From Deltaproteobacteria bacterium (GTDB taxonomy: Bacteria; Desulfobacterota; Binatia; HRBIN30; CADEER01), in contig JAJCZJ010000094.1 in NCBI GenBank assembly GCA_029262455.1, positions 91,067-155,066 of the forward strand: a stretch of 64,000 bases of DNA. Reading direction: 5' to 3'. Position numbers and translations under genes: made by a program. Of the stretch, positions 17,237 through 26,019 are shown piece after piece (the stretch's first letter is position 1; every line of letters starts with the position of its first letter). Under the pieces are notes generated by a model, which searched no databases, was not told the DNA's origin, and saw only the letters and a program-made list of their open reading frames with translations.

Positions 17237-18079
17237 ATGACCAAGTTCACCATCGGCAGCGAAGAGCACAAGAAAGCATTTTGTCGGTCCTTCATCGACA
17301 CCCACGATGCTTGGGAGCCCCAATCGCTACCTTGGCCCGACCTGAAGCAAGACGCGCTTGCTCGGCTGCGCGCGATGCCATTTTGGGACGAGGCGATCTC
17401 GACCGAAGCCGAAGTCGCCCACAAAGTCGCTGCCCTCGTACCACTGCAACGCGACCCAATCCTGCGTGAAGCTGTCGAGCTACAGGGATTGGAAGAAGCA
17501 CGTCACTCGGAACTGCTGAAGACCATGCTGGAGCGCTACGACATCCCGCAACCGCCGATTCGCCCGCCGAAACTCCACTCCGATCCCGACTGGGGATTTC
17601 TCCGGATGGGCTACGGTGAGTGCTTCGATTCCTTCTTCGCCTTCGGCCTCTTCCCGCTGGCGCGCCAGGCGCGACTCTTTCCGCTACCGCTCCTCGAGCT
17701 TCTCGAACCAATCGTCGACGAGGAAGCACGCCACATTCTGTTCTTCGCAAACTGGGTCGCCTACTGCCGTGCCCGCATGCCGTGGTACCAAAGGCCGCTG
17801 CATCGGGCACGTTGTGCCGCCGCAATGGCAATCCAGGTCGGCGGCCGGGCGCGTACTGCGATCGACGCCGCGCGCGGCTCGAGCAATCACTCCAGCGACG
17901 ACGATTTCATGATCGGTGTACAAGACGCCCTGGATCTAGATTTCACGCCGCGTGAGGTCGTGGAAACGTGTCTCATCGAGAACGACAGCCGCCTCCGATC
18001 CTACGACGGCCGTCTACTGCGGCCGACATTCGTCCCGACCCTAGCGCGGATTCTCAGACAGGCCCTTCCTCGAAAGTAG
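17237..18079 (+). CDS. Ferritin-like diiron protein
   Basis: The ATG at 17237 was chosen over the TTG at 17222. The 280-aa helical protein carries two E-x-x-H motifs on separate helices, QGLEEARHSELL and VDEEARHILFF, plus further acidic residues (GECFDSFF) as expected for a four-helix diiron carboxylate site. Similar uncharacterised proteins are usually called ferritin-like. The activity could be oxygenation, desaturation or hydroxylation of an organic substrate. No signal peptide is present. It is read divergently from the IMPase-family gene with a short shared promoter gap of about 65 bp. Confidence 0.7.
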   Translation: MTKFTIGSEEHKKAFCRSFIDTHDAWEPQSLPWPDLKQDALARLRAMPFWDEAISTEAEVAHKVAALVPLQRDPILREAVELQGLEEARHSELLKTMLERYDIPQPPIRPPKLHSDPDWGFLRMGYGECFDSFFAFGLFPLARQARLFPLPLLELLEPIVDEEARHILFFANWVAYCRARMPWYQRPLHRARCAAAMAIQVGGRARTAIDAARGSSNHSSDDDFMIGVQDALDLDFTPREVVETCLIENDSRLRSYDGRLLRPTFVPTLARILRQALPRK

Positions 18080-18105
18080 CTGGCACCGTTTCGAGTGCGT
18101 CGACC

Positions 18106-19128
18106 TCAGCCGGGAAACGGCGGGGCGACGCGGACAATGATCTGCTCGATCGGTCCCGGATTGCGCGCAGCGCTCTCGTCCAGCACGCGCGCCGAAAGAA
18201 CCGTATCGCCGACCGGGAAATCTTCGATCACCGAGATATCTGCAGAACAATACTGAAGTCGGGGTGGCGGCACCGTGTCGGCGACGCACCCAAACACACC
18301 GTCGTCAAACCGCACGCAGGCCGTCTGCACATTGCATCCCCTCCCAGAGGTGATCGGATTGGGCATCCCATCACCACCATCCTGGAAACGACAACCGAAG
18401 TCGTTGAGCGCATCCTCTACCTCTGGCGTCCCATCGAAGGACGGAGGCGAAACAGCCGGCACACCACCCGCGTCGGGCGGCTCTGCGTCACAAACTTGCG
18501 CACTACCGTTGCCCAAAGGGTTGCTCGACAAGATCTGGAAAGACGGCGCACAACCCTGACAAAACGTATCCAAGCCGGGCGACGGTCCCGTGATCGTCGA
18601 AGGCGCCGCTTCTACAACGATATGAAAGGCGCGACCTTGCGGTAGGACGAAGACCGGGATGCCCCCCTCCTCCCCCGACGGCGGCAACAGGGTATCGTCC
18701 GGCGCGGTCAGCCCAAAGAAGACGATCCGCGGCCCACTCGCGACAGTTGCCGTGGGAGTCGGTCCGAGCGGGGTCTCGGTGGCAACCGGCGTCGCGACTC
18801 CCGTCGCGGTCGGCGTCGGCACGACGACGGCGCAGCCGTTCAGAGCGTTGCGCACCGCCTGGATCAGCTCGTTCACTGTTACGGCCCCGTTGCCGTTGGC
18901 ATCGGCGCTCAAGCAATCGGCTACGTTCCGCGAACCAAGGGCGATATTGACTGCGAGCACCAGTTCGTTGATCGCCACCGCACCGTTTTCGTTGCAGTCC
19001 CCTACACACTGCGCCGAAACTGGCGCAGTGAAGACGGACAAGAGCACCGCGACGCGCATCAAGAGACGACAACACCCACTGCCAAATTTGGCCCTAAGAG
19101 CCCGGCTACTGTAGCGATCGAGGGTCAT
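18106..19128 (-). CDS. Secreted protein with N-terminal dockerin-like pair
   Basis: The start at 19128 is the ATG before a basic stretch and signal peptide (LLMRVAVLLSVFTAPVSAQ); a later ATG at 19059 is also possible. The mature protein begins with CVGDCNENGAVAINELVLAV and CLSADANGNGAVTVNELIQA, ending in NGC, then a linker with repeated PTAT and VATETP units. The roughly 220-residue body contains SGPRIVFFGLTAPDDTLLPP and several disulphide-like cysteine pairs (CQGCAP, CDAEPPDA, CSADIS). The body family is unknown. It has the same architecture as the genes at 887 and 14565, but the bodies differ, as if one N-terminal module had been placed on different cargo. Confidence 0.72.
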   Translation of the reverse strand: MTLDRYSSRALRAKFGSGCCRLLMRVAVLLSVFTAPVSAQCVGDCNENGAVAINELVLAVNIALGSRNVADCLSADANGNGAVTVNELIQAVRNALNGCAVVVPTPTATGVATPVATETPLGPTPTATVASGPRIVFFGLTAPDDTLLPPSGEEGGIPVFVLPQGRAFHIVVEAAPSTITGPSPGLDTFCQGCAPSFQILSSNPLGNGSAQVCDAEPPDAGGVPAVSPPSFDGTPEVEDALNDFGCRFQDGGDGMPNPITSGRGCNVQTACVRFDDGVFGCVADTVPPPRLQYCSADISVIEDFPVGDTVLSARVLDESAARNPGPIEQIIVRVAPPFPG

Positions 19129-19243
19129 TTTCCATGCTTTGAGGTGCACGTGCCGACAACATTGCTGCGGGGAACCGTTGCGCATTCTCTGCAGCGAATC
19201 CCCGGCAAGATACCACCGCCATCGGCTGCTAGCAAAAACACGA

Positions 19244-19275
19244 AGGGGAGCGCCGGAATCTCCGGTCGCTCCCCT
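19244..19275 (-). terminator. Rho-independent terminator of the Ig-like lipoprotein gene
   Basis: The arms AGGGGAGCG-CCGG and CCGG-(T)-CGCTCCCCT pair almost perfectly around a five-base loop, with one unpaired T. On the minus strand the hairpin is followed by TTCGTGTTTTTGC, a short U-rich run. It lies 36 bases past the stop codon at 19311. Confidence 0.75.
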
Positions 19276-19310
19276 CCGTCTGCCGCAGCGGGCGTTGCGC
19301 CTCGGGCAGT

Positions 19311-21884
19311 CTAGTCGATGGTGATATCGATGGTTACGACTGGGTCGTAGTACAGATAAAACCTACCTTTGATCCGATAGGTTCCCGCCTCGACAGTTGC
19401 ACCGAACTCGTCCCTAAGGTCCCAAAAGGCCTGAAGCTGGTATCGCAGCTCAGCGGAGTCGAATTCGGGCGCTCCGGCCTCCAGGAATGGCTCGCCGCAG
19501 CCTTCCTCCCGAATCGTCCGAACGAAAGTCTCGGATTCTCCGTCGACTCGGAAAGCGTAGAGGTCGAGACACGGATCGAAGATCCCAACCGGGCGTTGGC
19601 TCTCTGTAACGGTAAAGCGAATCTGACTTAAACCCGGACGGGTATAGCTCGCACAATCCGATTCGAGAAACACCCGGTTGAAGCCGTCCGTCCAGGTACC
19701 GCGGTTGATGTTTTCTTCGTCACAGAACTCGATGTCGGTCTGCTCGAAGACCTCGATCCGAACCTCTCGGCCAACGATACCGTCGAGTTCCGCCCAGACG
19801 GCGACTGACCCTGCGGCGAGGCCGGTTAGGGTACCGGGAACGTCAAACCGCGCAATCGAGTCGTCACTGGTGCGCCAAGTGACCTCCCGGGTTGCATCGC
19901 GACCAAACCCTACATCGTAGTAACCTTGGGCGACGAAGAAGGCTTGGCCACCTTTTTCAATGACCCGATCACCGGAATTCTCGCCTTCTTGGTAGACCTC
20001 GAGTTGCTCCAGAGTCGCTTCGGAAACGACGCGAACCCCGTAGGGGTGGCTCTCGATGCCGTCGAGCGCCGCACGTACCGTCGTCTCGCCTTCGCCAACC
20101 GCTGTCATCAGACCAGCTGCGCCAAAGCTGGCGACGCCGTCACTCGCCGGAGTCCAGACCACACGGTCGGTGACGTCTTCCCAACCACCGATATCGAAGC
20201 GTGCAGTCGCGCGCCACTGAGTTTCGTCGCCGGCCAACAGTGTGAAAGACGCCGGACAGACAAAGTCAAAACAAGGCTCGAAATCAGGGAAGGCAATCCC
20301 GAAGTGTTGATTCTCTGGGAAGATGCTGATGTCGACGACACTCCGTTCGCTGACGACGTTGAGCTGCAGCGGCTCACTCGAAATGCCGTCGAGCGAAGCA
20401 CCGACTGTCGCAGTACCCACGCCAGTTCCGGTCAGAACTCCACCGGTGACGGTTGCCACAGAAGCAGGGGTAACCGTCCAACTCACTTCGTCCGTGATGT
20501 CGTCAAAGTAGCTCTCTTCGAACTCGCCAAGCGCTCGATACTCGATCTGACCACCAATCTCGATCGCATCGGCACACGCCGGTGGGGCGAACGCGATGTC
20601 TACTTCGGGCAACTCGGGCTCGAAGACCGGGACACCAAGCGGTCCCGGGTAGCAGTTGAAATTCTGCAAATGGATCGCACGCAATGCCGGCCGAGGCGTC
20701 ACGCGAACCGGGTGCGCCGGACTCGACACGTCGGCGAGCACGGCGCTCACCGTCGCCTCCCCCGGCATCAACCCAGTGGCCTCGCCCCAAGCCCCTATCC
20801 GTAGGATATCCGGGGCCGATGAGGTCCAGTCGGCGATACCGCTCAAATCGACAAACGAGCCGTCCGACAGCCGCGCTGACACAGCAAAGGACGCCTGCTG
20901 GCCGGTCACCAGACTTGCCGGACCAAAGACTTGGAGCTCTTCAATCTCGACTGGCTGACATCCAGGGACACAGACCATCTGCGAACAATCCCGCGCGTCT
21001 GGCGCGCTCGACGCACAAACACACTCGTCTCCAGGCATCGCACAGCCACCATCATCAGAGCACGAGTACGGACCGACCGGACCCGCGTTGGCGCAAACTG
21101 GCGGGCCACAGTCGTCGCAGAACGGGCAACTGGCAGTGCATGAACAGCTACGGCCGTCACCACACGAACCAAAGTCAGCACACTGCCAAACCGCGGCGCC
21201 GCAACCTTCGACGACGAAACTTCCATCCCCATCGGCATCGATCAGTCGGCGTGAATAGTCCGCGATCTCGCTGATCCGACCACCCCGCACGACAACCTCG
21301 GCGCCATACCTGTCCGAGATCCTGCGGATCTCTTCTCCACCGACGGTGTAGGTCGAGGATACCCGCACCCTTCCCCAAGCCACCTCTGCGACGACATCAG
21401 CGCTGCCGTCATCACCAGCGGTAAAGGGCAGCGAAAACGACATCAAATTGCCCGAAACCGTCTTGGTGACGAGCAAGGTACAGTCGCCAGGAAGGACTTC
21501 GGCAATCTGAAACCGACCGTCGCCATCTGTCACCCCAGTGCGGGTCTCGCCGCCACCGCATTCCAGGGACCACTCGGCGTGCGACAAGGCACGATCAAAT
21601 CCCGCCGCGCGTTCCGACGACTCAGGGGCTTCAGCCAACGCATCACCGGCGCCTGCACGAACACCTTCATGCACGACCACCAGTCCCCTGACGGCTGAGC
21701 CTTGCGCGACGGTAGGCGACGGAATCGCCGCCGGGGTTGCGGTCGCCGGCACATCCGTCGGGGTTCGAGTCGCCGTCGCAACAGCCCCACCACCACCGTC
21801 ATCATCACCACATCCGACCACGACAGTGCACAACATCACAGCAGCCAGGCCGACGACGAGCCGGGTCAATATTTCGTTCTTCAT
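19311..21884 (-). CDS. Large lipoprotein with bacterial Ig-like (BIG2-type) domains
   Basis: The ATG at 21884 is preceded by GAGGGAGA. A lipoprotein signal ends at Cys25 (VVVGC), followed by Asp/Gly and a Pro/Thr stalk (TRTPTDVPATATPAA). A carboxypeptidase-regulatory-like domain follows (residues about 70-190: VRGLVVVHEG...GDGRFQIAEVLPGDCTL), then a cysteine-rich segment (about 235-330), then at least four Ig-like repeats with the typical GTATVGASLDGI and GEGETTVRAALDG ends. Total 857 aa. It is probably a surface-exposed structural or adhesive lipoprotein; Asp after the lipid cysteine could affect sorting. It is divergent from an XRE regulator with a shared 117-bp promoter region. Confidence 0.78.
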   Translation of the reverse strand: MKNEILTRLVVGLAAVMLCTVVVGCGDDDGGGGAVATATRTPTDVPATATPAAIPSPTVAQGSAVRGLVVVHEGVRAGAGDALAEAPESSERAAGFDRALSHAEWSLECGGGETRTGVTDGDGRFQIAEVLPGDCTLLVTKTVSGNLMSFSLPFTAGDDGSADVVAEVAWGRVRVSSTYTVGGEEIRRISDRYGAEVVVRGGRISEIADYSRRLIDADGDGSFVVEGCGAAVWQCADFGSCGDGRSCSCTASCPFCDDCGPPVCANAGPVGPYSCSDDGGCAMPGDECVCASSAPDARDCSQMVCVPGCQPVEIEELQVFGPASLVTGQQASFAVSARLSDGSFVDLSGIADWTSSAPDILRIGAWGEATGLMPGEATVSAVLADVSSPAHPVRVTPRPALRAIHLQNFNCYPGPLGVPVFEPELPEVDIAFAPPACADAIEIGGQIEYRALGEFEESYFDDITDEVSWTVTPASVATVTGGVLTGTGVGTATVGASLDGISSEPLQLNVVSERSVVDISIFPENQHFGIAFPDFEPCFDFVCPASFTLLAGDETQWRATARFDIGGWEDVTDRVVWTPASDGVASFGAAGLMTAVGEGETTVRAALDGIESHPYGVRVVSEATLEQLEVYQEGENSGDRVIEKGGQAFFVAQGYYDVGFGRDATREVTWRTSDDSIARFDVPGTLTGLAAGSVAVWAELDGIVGREVRIEVFEQTDIEFCDEENINRGTWTDGFNRVFLESDCASYTRPGLSQIRFTVTESQRPVGIFDPCLDLYAFRVDGESETFVRTIREEGCGEPFLEAGAPEFDSAELRYQLQAFWDLRDEFGATVEAGTYRIKGRFYLYYDPVVTIDITID

Positions 21885-21950
21885 GTTCTCCCTCATCGAG
21901 CGCCGGCGTTGCGCGAACCCCCCTCATTTCAAGGACGTAGGACCCTGGTA

Positions 21951-21961
21951 AACAACTGTTG
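21951..21961. promoter_or_regulatory. Palindrome in the divergent lipoprotein/XRE promoter region
   Basis: ACAAC-T-GTTGT is a perfect 5-bp-arm dyad, six bases upstream of the -35 box of the XRE gene and 67 bp upstream of the divergent lipoprotein start. It is a candidate binding site for the adjacent XRE-type regulator. Confidence 0.4.
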
Positions 21962-21966
21962 TTAGC

Positions 21967-21994
21967 TTGTCAACCAATTTTGTTTCGGTATAGT
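21967..21994 (+). promoter_or_regulatory. Sigma70-type promoter of the XRE gene, probably leaderless
   Basis: TTGTCA (21967-21972) and TATAGT (21989-21994) are separated by 16 bp. Transcription would start about 7 bp past the -10, at 22001-22002, which is the first base of the ATG. No Shine-Dalgarno can then be present, so the mRNA would be leaderless. Confidence 0.6.
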
Positions 21995-22001
21995 GGTCCA
22001 A

Positions 22002-22826
22002 ATGGCGGAAAAAAAGTCCTCGCCCAAGCGCATCCGAGACGTGTTCTACGAGACGCGTGTGCTGATGGGCCGCGACTACACCATTCGGCGATTCGCCGAG
22101 GAGGTGCTCGAGAGCGCAATTGACCCCGTCATGCTCGGTTACATCGAAAAGGGCAAGCGGTTTCCAAGCGACGCCTTAGTGCGGCGACTGGCCGTCATTC
22201 GCAAACAAGACCCTCACGAGTTGCTCGCCCTGCTGTGGCGCGACCGGATGCTCCACGGCTTCGGCAAGGAACTCAAACGGGTCCTCACCGCCCCGCGCTC
22301 TCTCACCGACATCGAAGACGCCGACCTCGCCGTTCTCACAAGTCAGGCAATCGCCGCACTCCCCGACGACGGCTCCGCAACTCCAGTAGCAGAGTGGCGC
22401 AAGGCCTTCCGCAGTGTGAAAGGGCAGCGCCGAAAAGATCAAACCGTGGAACCCGAGTTGATCGCACGCGTCGAGGATCTCCTAAAGCAGCGGGAGTTGG
22501 TCGAAATCAACGCGGGCAATGTGCGACGACGCGGGCGTCACTTCGTCGCCCAGACCACGGAGGAGCGCCAGACGCTCGCCCTCGAATTCTGCGCACTCTT
22601 TGCCAAGGGATTGCTCGACAAGCTTGCGCTACCGGAAAAGAACACCGGCACCTACCTGCGGGACCACTACTTCAATATACCGTCCGAGCGAATCCCCGAA
22701 TTCCACAAGAAGCTCGATCAAGCGATGCAGGCGCTGTCAGAGGAGTTCGCTGACGACGCCAACGCGAAGAATCGGTTCATGAACATTCTGGTCACCGCGA
22801 CACCCTACGATTCGGGGGAATCATGA
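22002..22826 (+). CDS. XRE-type HTH regulator with TIGR02147/DUF4423-like C-terminus
   Basis: The ATG at 22002 is preferred to the GTG at 21993 because the -10 box overlaps the latter. The 274-aa protein has an N-terminal helix-turn-helix (residues about 10-60: VFYETRVLMGRDYTIRRFAE, then LGYIEKGKRFPSD). The C-terminal half ends in FNIPSERIPEFHKKLDQAM, a pattern seen in the DUF4423 domain of TIGR02147-type regulators. Its stop overlaps the ATG of the next lipoprotein gene by 4 nt (ATGA). It probably controls that operon and perhaps the divergent Ig-like lipoprotein. Confidence 0.7.
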   Translation: MAEKKSSPKRIRDVFYETRVLMGRDYTIRRFAEEVLESAIDPVMLGYIEKGKRFPSDALVRRLAVIRKQDPHELLALLWRDRMLHGFGKELKRVLTAPRSLTDIEDADLAVLTSQAIAALPDDGSATPVAEWRKAFRSVKGQRRKDQTVEPELIARVEDLLKQRELVEINAGNVRRRGRHFVAQTTEERQTLALEFCALFAKGLLDKLALPEKNTGTYLRDHYFNIPSERIPEFHKKLDQAMQALSEEFADDANAKNRFMNILVTATPYDSGES

Positions 22827-23608
22827 TCGCGCGCCTGCACACCTTAACCGTTGTCCTACTCTGTAGTCTCTTCACCGCCTGCGCGGGCGGCAGCGGCTCG
22901 AGCGGGTTCGATCAGATCGAAAACGCCGTGATCCAGCGAGTCGTCGAAGGCCGCGAGTGTGAAGACCTCAACGGGCTCACAATCTGCCCTGTCGACACAC
23001 TGCAACCCCAGGTCCCTACTCCATCCCCCCAACCCGCTACTCCGACAAGAACACCGTCTCCAGACGGGTCCCCGATTCCGACCCCGCCAGCTCCATCCTC
23101 AGCAACACCGGACAAGAGCGTGAATCCGACAATGACGCCGACCGAGGCCGTCGTACAGACGAGCACGCAGACCGTCTCACCAAGCCCCACGGCTACCATG
23201 CTTCCCGGGGTTCTCCTCGCCCCTACCTTCGGACAACTCGGGGACGCTCGAGTCTGCCAACCAATCGTCGATACCGGTTCGTGCCAGCTATCCTTCGATT
23301 TCATCGCATCCGGGTTCCCCTTCGACACCACCTACCTGGTTGCAGCTCGCGAGGTCGGGCTCGAGTTACCGTGGACGATTGTGAGGGCCGAAGAGATACT
23401 CCGCGATGGCAAACTCCAGTTCCAACGAGCCGTAATCCCATTTGATCTCGCCGCCACCGGAGACGCCGCGCTGGTCGATGGAGTTCAACTCGTCGTCCTC
23501 ACTTTCATGAACAATCGCGGTCCAGTTCCAAGCCAGGTCGACCAACTTGCCGACACCGCGCCCGACTCTGCTTTCGCCGTCACGCCGTTCACGGTCACTC
23601 TCGAATGA
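22823..23608 (+). CDS. Lipoprotein with Pro/Thr-rich stalk
   Basis: The 261-aa product has a lipoprotein signal (LLCSLFTAC, lipidated Cys20) followed by Gly/Ser. Residues about 65-130 form a Pro/Thr/Ser-rich stalk (PTPSPQPATPTRTPSPDG). The C-terminal domain of about 130 residues starts at VLLAPTFGQLGDARVC and is beta-rich with a cysteine pair. Family not recognised. It is translationally coupled to the XRE regulator. The stalk suggests the globular domain is held away from the membrane. Confidence 0.68.
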   Translation: MIARLHTLTVVLLCSLFTACAGGSGSSGFDQIENAVIQRVVEGRECEDLNGLTICPVDTLQPQVPTPSPQPATPTRTPSPDGSPIPTPPAPSSATPDKSVNPTMTPTEAVVQTSTQTVSPSPTATMLPGVLLAPTFGQLGDARVCQPIVDTGSCQLSFDFIASGFPFDTTYLVAAREVGLELPWTIVRAEEILRDGKLQFQRAVIPFDLAATGDAALVDGVQLVVLTFMNNRGPVPSQVDQLADTAPDSAFAVTPFTVTLE

Positions 23609-23611
23609 GGC

Positions 23612-24547
23612 TTAATCAATCGCGCTGAGCTTTTCTCTCGACAAGATCGAGTGCGCGGCGATGATTCTCCCGTCCCGTCCGATGTCACAACGCATGACTG
23701 CACGGGGAGCATAACCCTTTTTGCGCCCCTTAAAGTCGATAACGACTGCCGGCAAGCCGTTGATCTCTCGGAATGACACGGCTGAAATCTCCGCACCACT
23801 CTTGCGCGCCAGATTGAGATGGAACTTGAGAACTCGCTCGCGGCCGATGAGCGGAATCTTGGCAGCGAAGAACTCGTCGCCACCATCGCTGAGTGCAACG
23901 ACATCGGGATCCAACAACTCTCGACACACCTCGGCGTCGTCTGCCATCAGCGCTTGGAACAGCTTTTCCAGCGCGTCTTTGGTCTTCTGAGCAAGCTCCG
24001 GCGTCGGCGTACGATTGCTACCGTCGTACGCTCGCATCGCCTTGCGAGCTCGATGGAGCGAGGTCTTGACGTTGGGTTCACTCAGATCGAGTACCTGTGC
24101 TGTTTCAGCAACCGTGTAGTCGAATACATCGCGCAACAGCAGCACCGCGCGTTGCTGCGGGGTCAGAGCTTCGAGCGCGACCAAAAATGCGTAGGACACG
24201 CTCTCCAATAGCTCGTACCTTCCAGCCGTCGGATTCTCCCAACCGACCGGCCTTTCATAAGCAGGTGGCACCTGATCTCCATCGGTCGCGATCGGGGACG
24301 GCAACCAAGGCCCGGAGTATCGTCGCCGACGTCGCCGACGCAAGGCGTCGCGCGACAGATTCATCGCAACGGTCACCAGCCACGGCCGCCACGGCTCGTC
24401 ACGGCGCGCCGGTGGTCTCTCGATCGCCCGCACGAAGGTGTCTTGCACCAAGTCATCCGCGTCCGCCGCAGAGCCGGTCATTCGGTAGCAGAGGCCCCAA
24501 AGCATCCCCCGGTCAGCGGCAAAGAGCGCCGCGTAGTCCGACTCCAT
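23612..24547 (-). CDS. ECF41-type RNA polymerase sigma factor with SnoaL-like extension
   Basis: The ATG at 24547 overlaps the TGA of the upstream FAD gene by one base (TGATG). The 311-aa protein has sigma region 2 (YAALFAADRGMLWGLCYRMT then DADDLVQDTFVRA), sigma region 4 (LTPQQRAVLLLRDVFDYTVA, then LDLSEPNVKTSLHRARKAM), and an extension of about 110 residues with the SnoaL-like fold pattern including LSDGGDEFF, near the DGGG motif of ECF41 proteins. In characterised ECF41 factors the extension modulates promoter binding in place of a separate anti-sigma factor. A partner oxidoreductase gene next door is typical. Confidence 0.85.
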   Translation of the reverse strand: MESDYAALFAADRGMLWGLCYRMTGSAADADDLVQDTFVRAIERPPARRDEPWRPWLVTVAMNLSRDALRRRRRRRYSGPWLPSPIATDGDQVPPAYERPVGWENPTAGRYELLESVSYAFLVALEALTPQQRAVLLLRDVFDYTVAETAQVLDLSEPNVKTSLHRARKAMRAYDGSNRTPTPELAQKTKDALEKLFQALMADDAEVCRELLDPDVVALSDGGDEFFAAKIPLIGRERVLKFHLNLARKSGAEISAVSFREINGLPAVVIDFKGRKKGYAPRAVMRCDIGRDGRIIAAHSILSREKLSAID

Positions 24548-25863
24548 CAAGCTGCGGCCCGGTTGGCGCGGAAGCGCTCTCCAATGCGGGCCGCTACCGT
24601 CTCAGCACTGGCAAAACTCGCGTCAGCCAGCATTCCTTCGTCCCCAACCCAGTCTCCAACCAGGAAGAGCCCCTCTGCGCCCGATACCGTCGGGCTCGGC
24701 CGGCCCGAGGTTCCACCAGCAGTCGCTGCGACGACGGTCGCAGCGACCGTCATGTCGGGAAGGAACCGTCGATGCTCGACGAATTCGCGCCAGCCCGGCT
24801 GAATCAAATCCATCAGCGCCTCGAGCTCGCGCTCAACGGCCGCCGCATCGTATTTTTCCCCAGCAGCCAGATACTTGGCGGCGTGCACCACCATCTTACC
24901 GTCCTCGGCCAGGCGAGCCACCGAGCTGTGGACCGACAAATACAGCGGCGCATCGATGCCCAGAGCAAACAAATTGCGCGACTTGGGCAGGGTCTTCAGC
25001 CCGATGTCGAGACACGCTGCGCGCACGGGGACGAAGTCTTTCGTCCATGCCAACAGCGTCTCAGCAGCCTGGCCTTGCAACACCGAGCCTGCCGCCGCCG
25101 GCGGCAACGCCAGGACGACGGCCGTCGCGGTGATCGCGTCGCTATCGTGAACATCGATACGCCACGAACCATCCCCCGCAGCACTCACCGCACCGACCCG
25201 GACTCCACAACGGATTTCGCCACCGCCCTGGGACGCCTTCTCGCAAAGTTGATCGACCATCGACTGCCAGCCACCGTCGAGGTACTTGACGTTGCCGTCG
25301 AGAGCCATCTGCAGCTGCCGCAACGCCGCGCCAGCACTGAGCAACTCTGGCGCGTTCGCATAGGTCGACAAGCGAATCAGGGCCCCGATCAACTCCGCGG
25401 CGACAGCGTCGCGAACGTTGCCCCGAAGCCAATCGGCCAACGTCATCGATTCAAAGTCAGACGCATCGACCCGCGGCAGCGTCGCCAACAAGCGCGCCGT
25501 CTCCAGCTTTCCCGCGACCCCAAGCAGATCGGTTGTCAGCAGCGAAATGAATCCGCCGGGCAGCGTATGCGTCTTGCCGGCGCGAACAGCGAAGCCACCG
25601 CTCGCACTGGGCACGCCGCCCGGCACATTGACGCCGAGCTTGTCGAGCACGCGCATGCCCGCGCCGGTGCGGTAGAGGGCGTGCGGACCCAGATTGAATT
25701 GATACCCCGCCTCGCTCTGCGTGCCGCCGCGGCCACCGAAGCGGGGCGACTTTTCGAGGACCACAACGCTCCGACCCGCCTCGTTCAAGAGGGCTGCGGT
25801 CGCCAACCCCCCAATGCCACCTCCAACGATCGCAATGTCTACCTGCGCTTGTGTTCTCTTCAT
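24547..25863 (-). CDS. FAD-dependent oxidoreductase (phytoene-desaturase-like)
   Basis: The ATG at 25863 follows a GGGAG about 10 nt upstream. The 438-aa protein starts with a Rossmann FAD motif (VDIAIVGGGIGGLATAALL, glutamate at VLEKSPRFGGRGGT) and ends with the second FAD segment GLFLVGDWVGDEGMLADASF. The overall pattern matches the amine-oxidase/phytoene-desaturase superfamily. The substrate is unknown. It is the first gene of the operon with the ECF41-like sigma factor; such sigma factors are normally paired with an oxidoreductase, epimerase or carboxymuconolactone decarboxylase. Confidence 0.82.
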   Translation of the reverse strand: MKRTQAQVDIAIVGGGIGGLATAALLNEAGRSVVVLEKSPRFGGRGGTQSEAGYQFNLGPHALYRTGAGMRVLDKLGVNVPGGVPSASGGFAVRAGKTHTLPGGFISLLTTDLLGVAGKLETARLLATLPRVDASDFESMTLADWLRGNVRDAVAAELIGALIRLSTYANAPELLSAGAALRQLQMALDGNVKYLDGGWQSMVDQLCEKASQGGGEIRCGVRVGAVSAAGDGSWRIDVHDSDAITATAVVLALPPAAAGSVLQGQAAETLLAWTKDFVPVRAACLDIGLKTLPKSRNLFALGIDAPLYLSVHSSVARLAEDGKMVVHAAKYLAAGEKYDAAAVERELEALMDLIQPGWREFVEHRRFLPDMTVAATVVAATAGGTSGRPSPTVSGAEGLFLVGDWVGDEGMLADASFASAETVAARIGERFRANRAAA

Positions 25864-25892
25864 CCTACCATTCTCCCGTCTTTGGCAGTGTA

Positions 25893-25919
25893 CACGTCTC
25901 AGCAAACCATAAGGTTACA
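25893..25919 (-). promoter_or_regulatory. Candidate ECF41-type autoregulated promoter
   Basis: Reading on the minus strand, TGTAACC is followed after 16 bp by CGTG. This resembles the ECF41 consensus as I recall it (TGTCACA, about 16-17 bp, CGTC). Transcription would start near 25886, giving a leader of about 23 nt before the FAD gene ATG, enough for its GGGAG site. Confidence 0.45.
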
Positions 25920-26019
25920 TCGAATTCAGTCTGCAGCGGATCCAACCACAGCCGACGATCGTTCCCCAGGCTGCATCGAGGGCTTTCGCGGACACCCCAC
26001 AGGAGCTAAGACAGCCTTC

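Noticed and set aside
24097..26019. Very long open frame (886 codons to 26757) upstream of the TSUP gene
   Set aside because: It runs antisense through the sigma-factor and FAD-oxidoreductase genes, which have clear motifs. Only its last part, from 26020, encodes the TSUP transporter.
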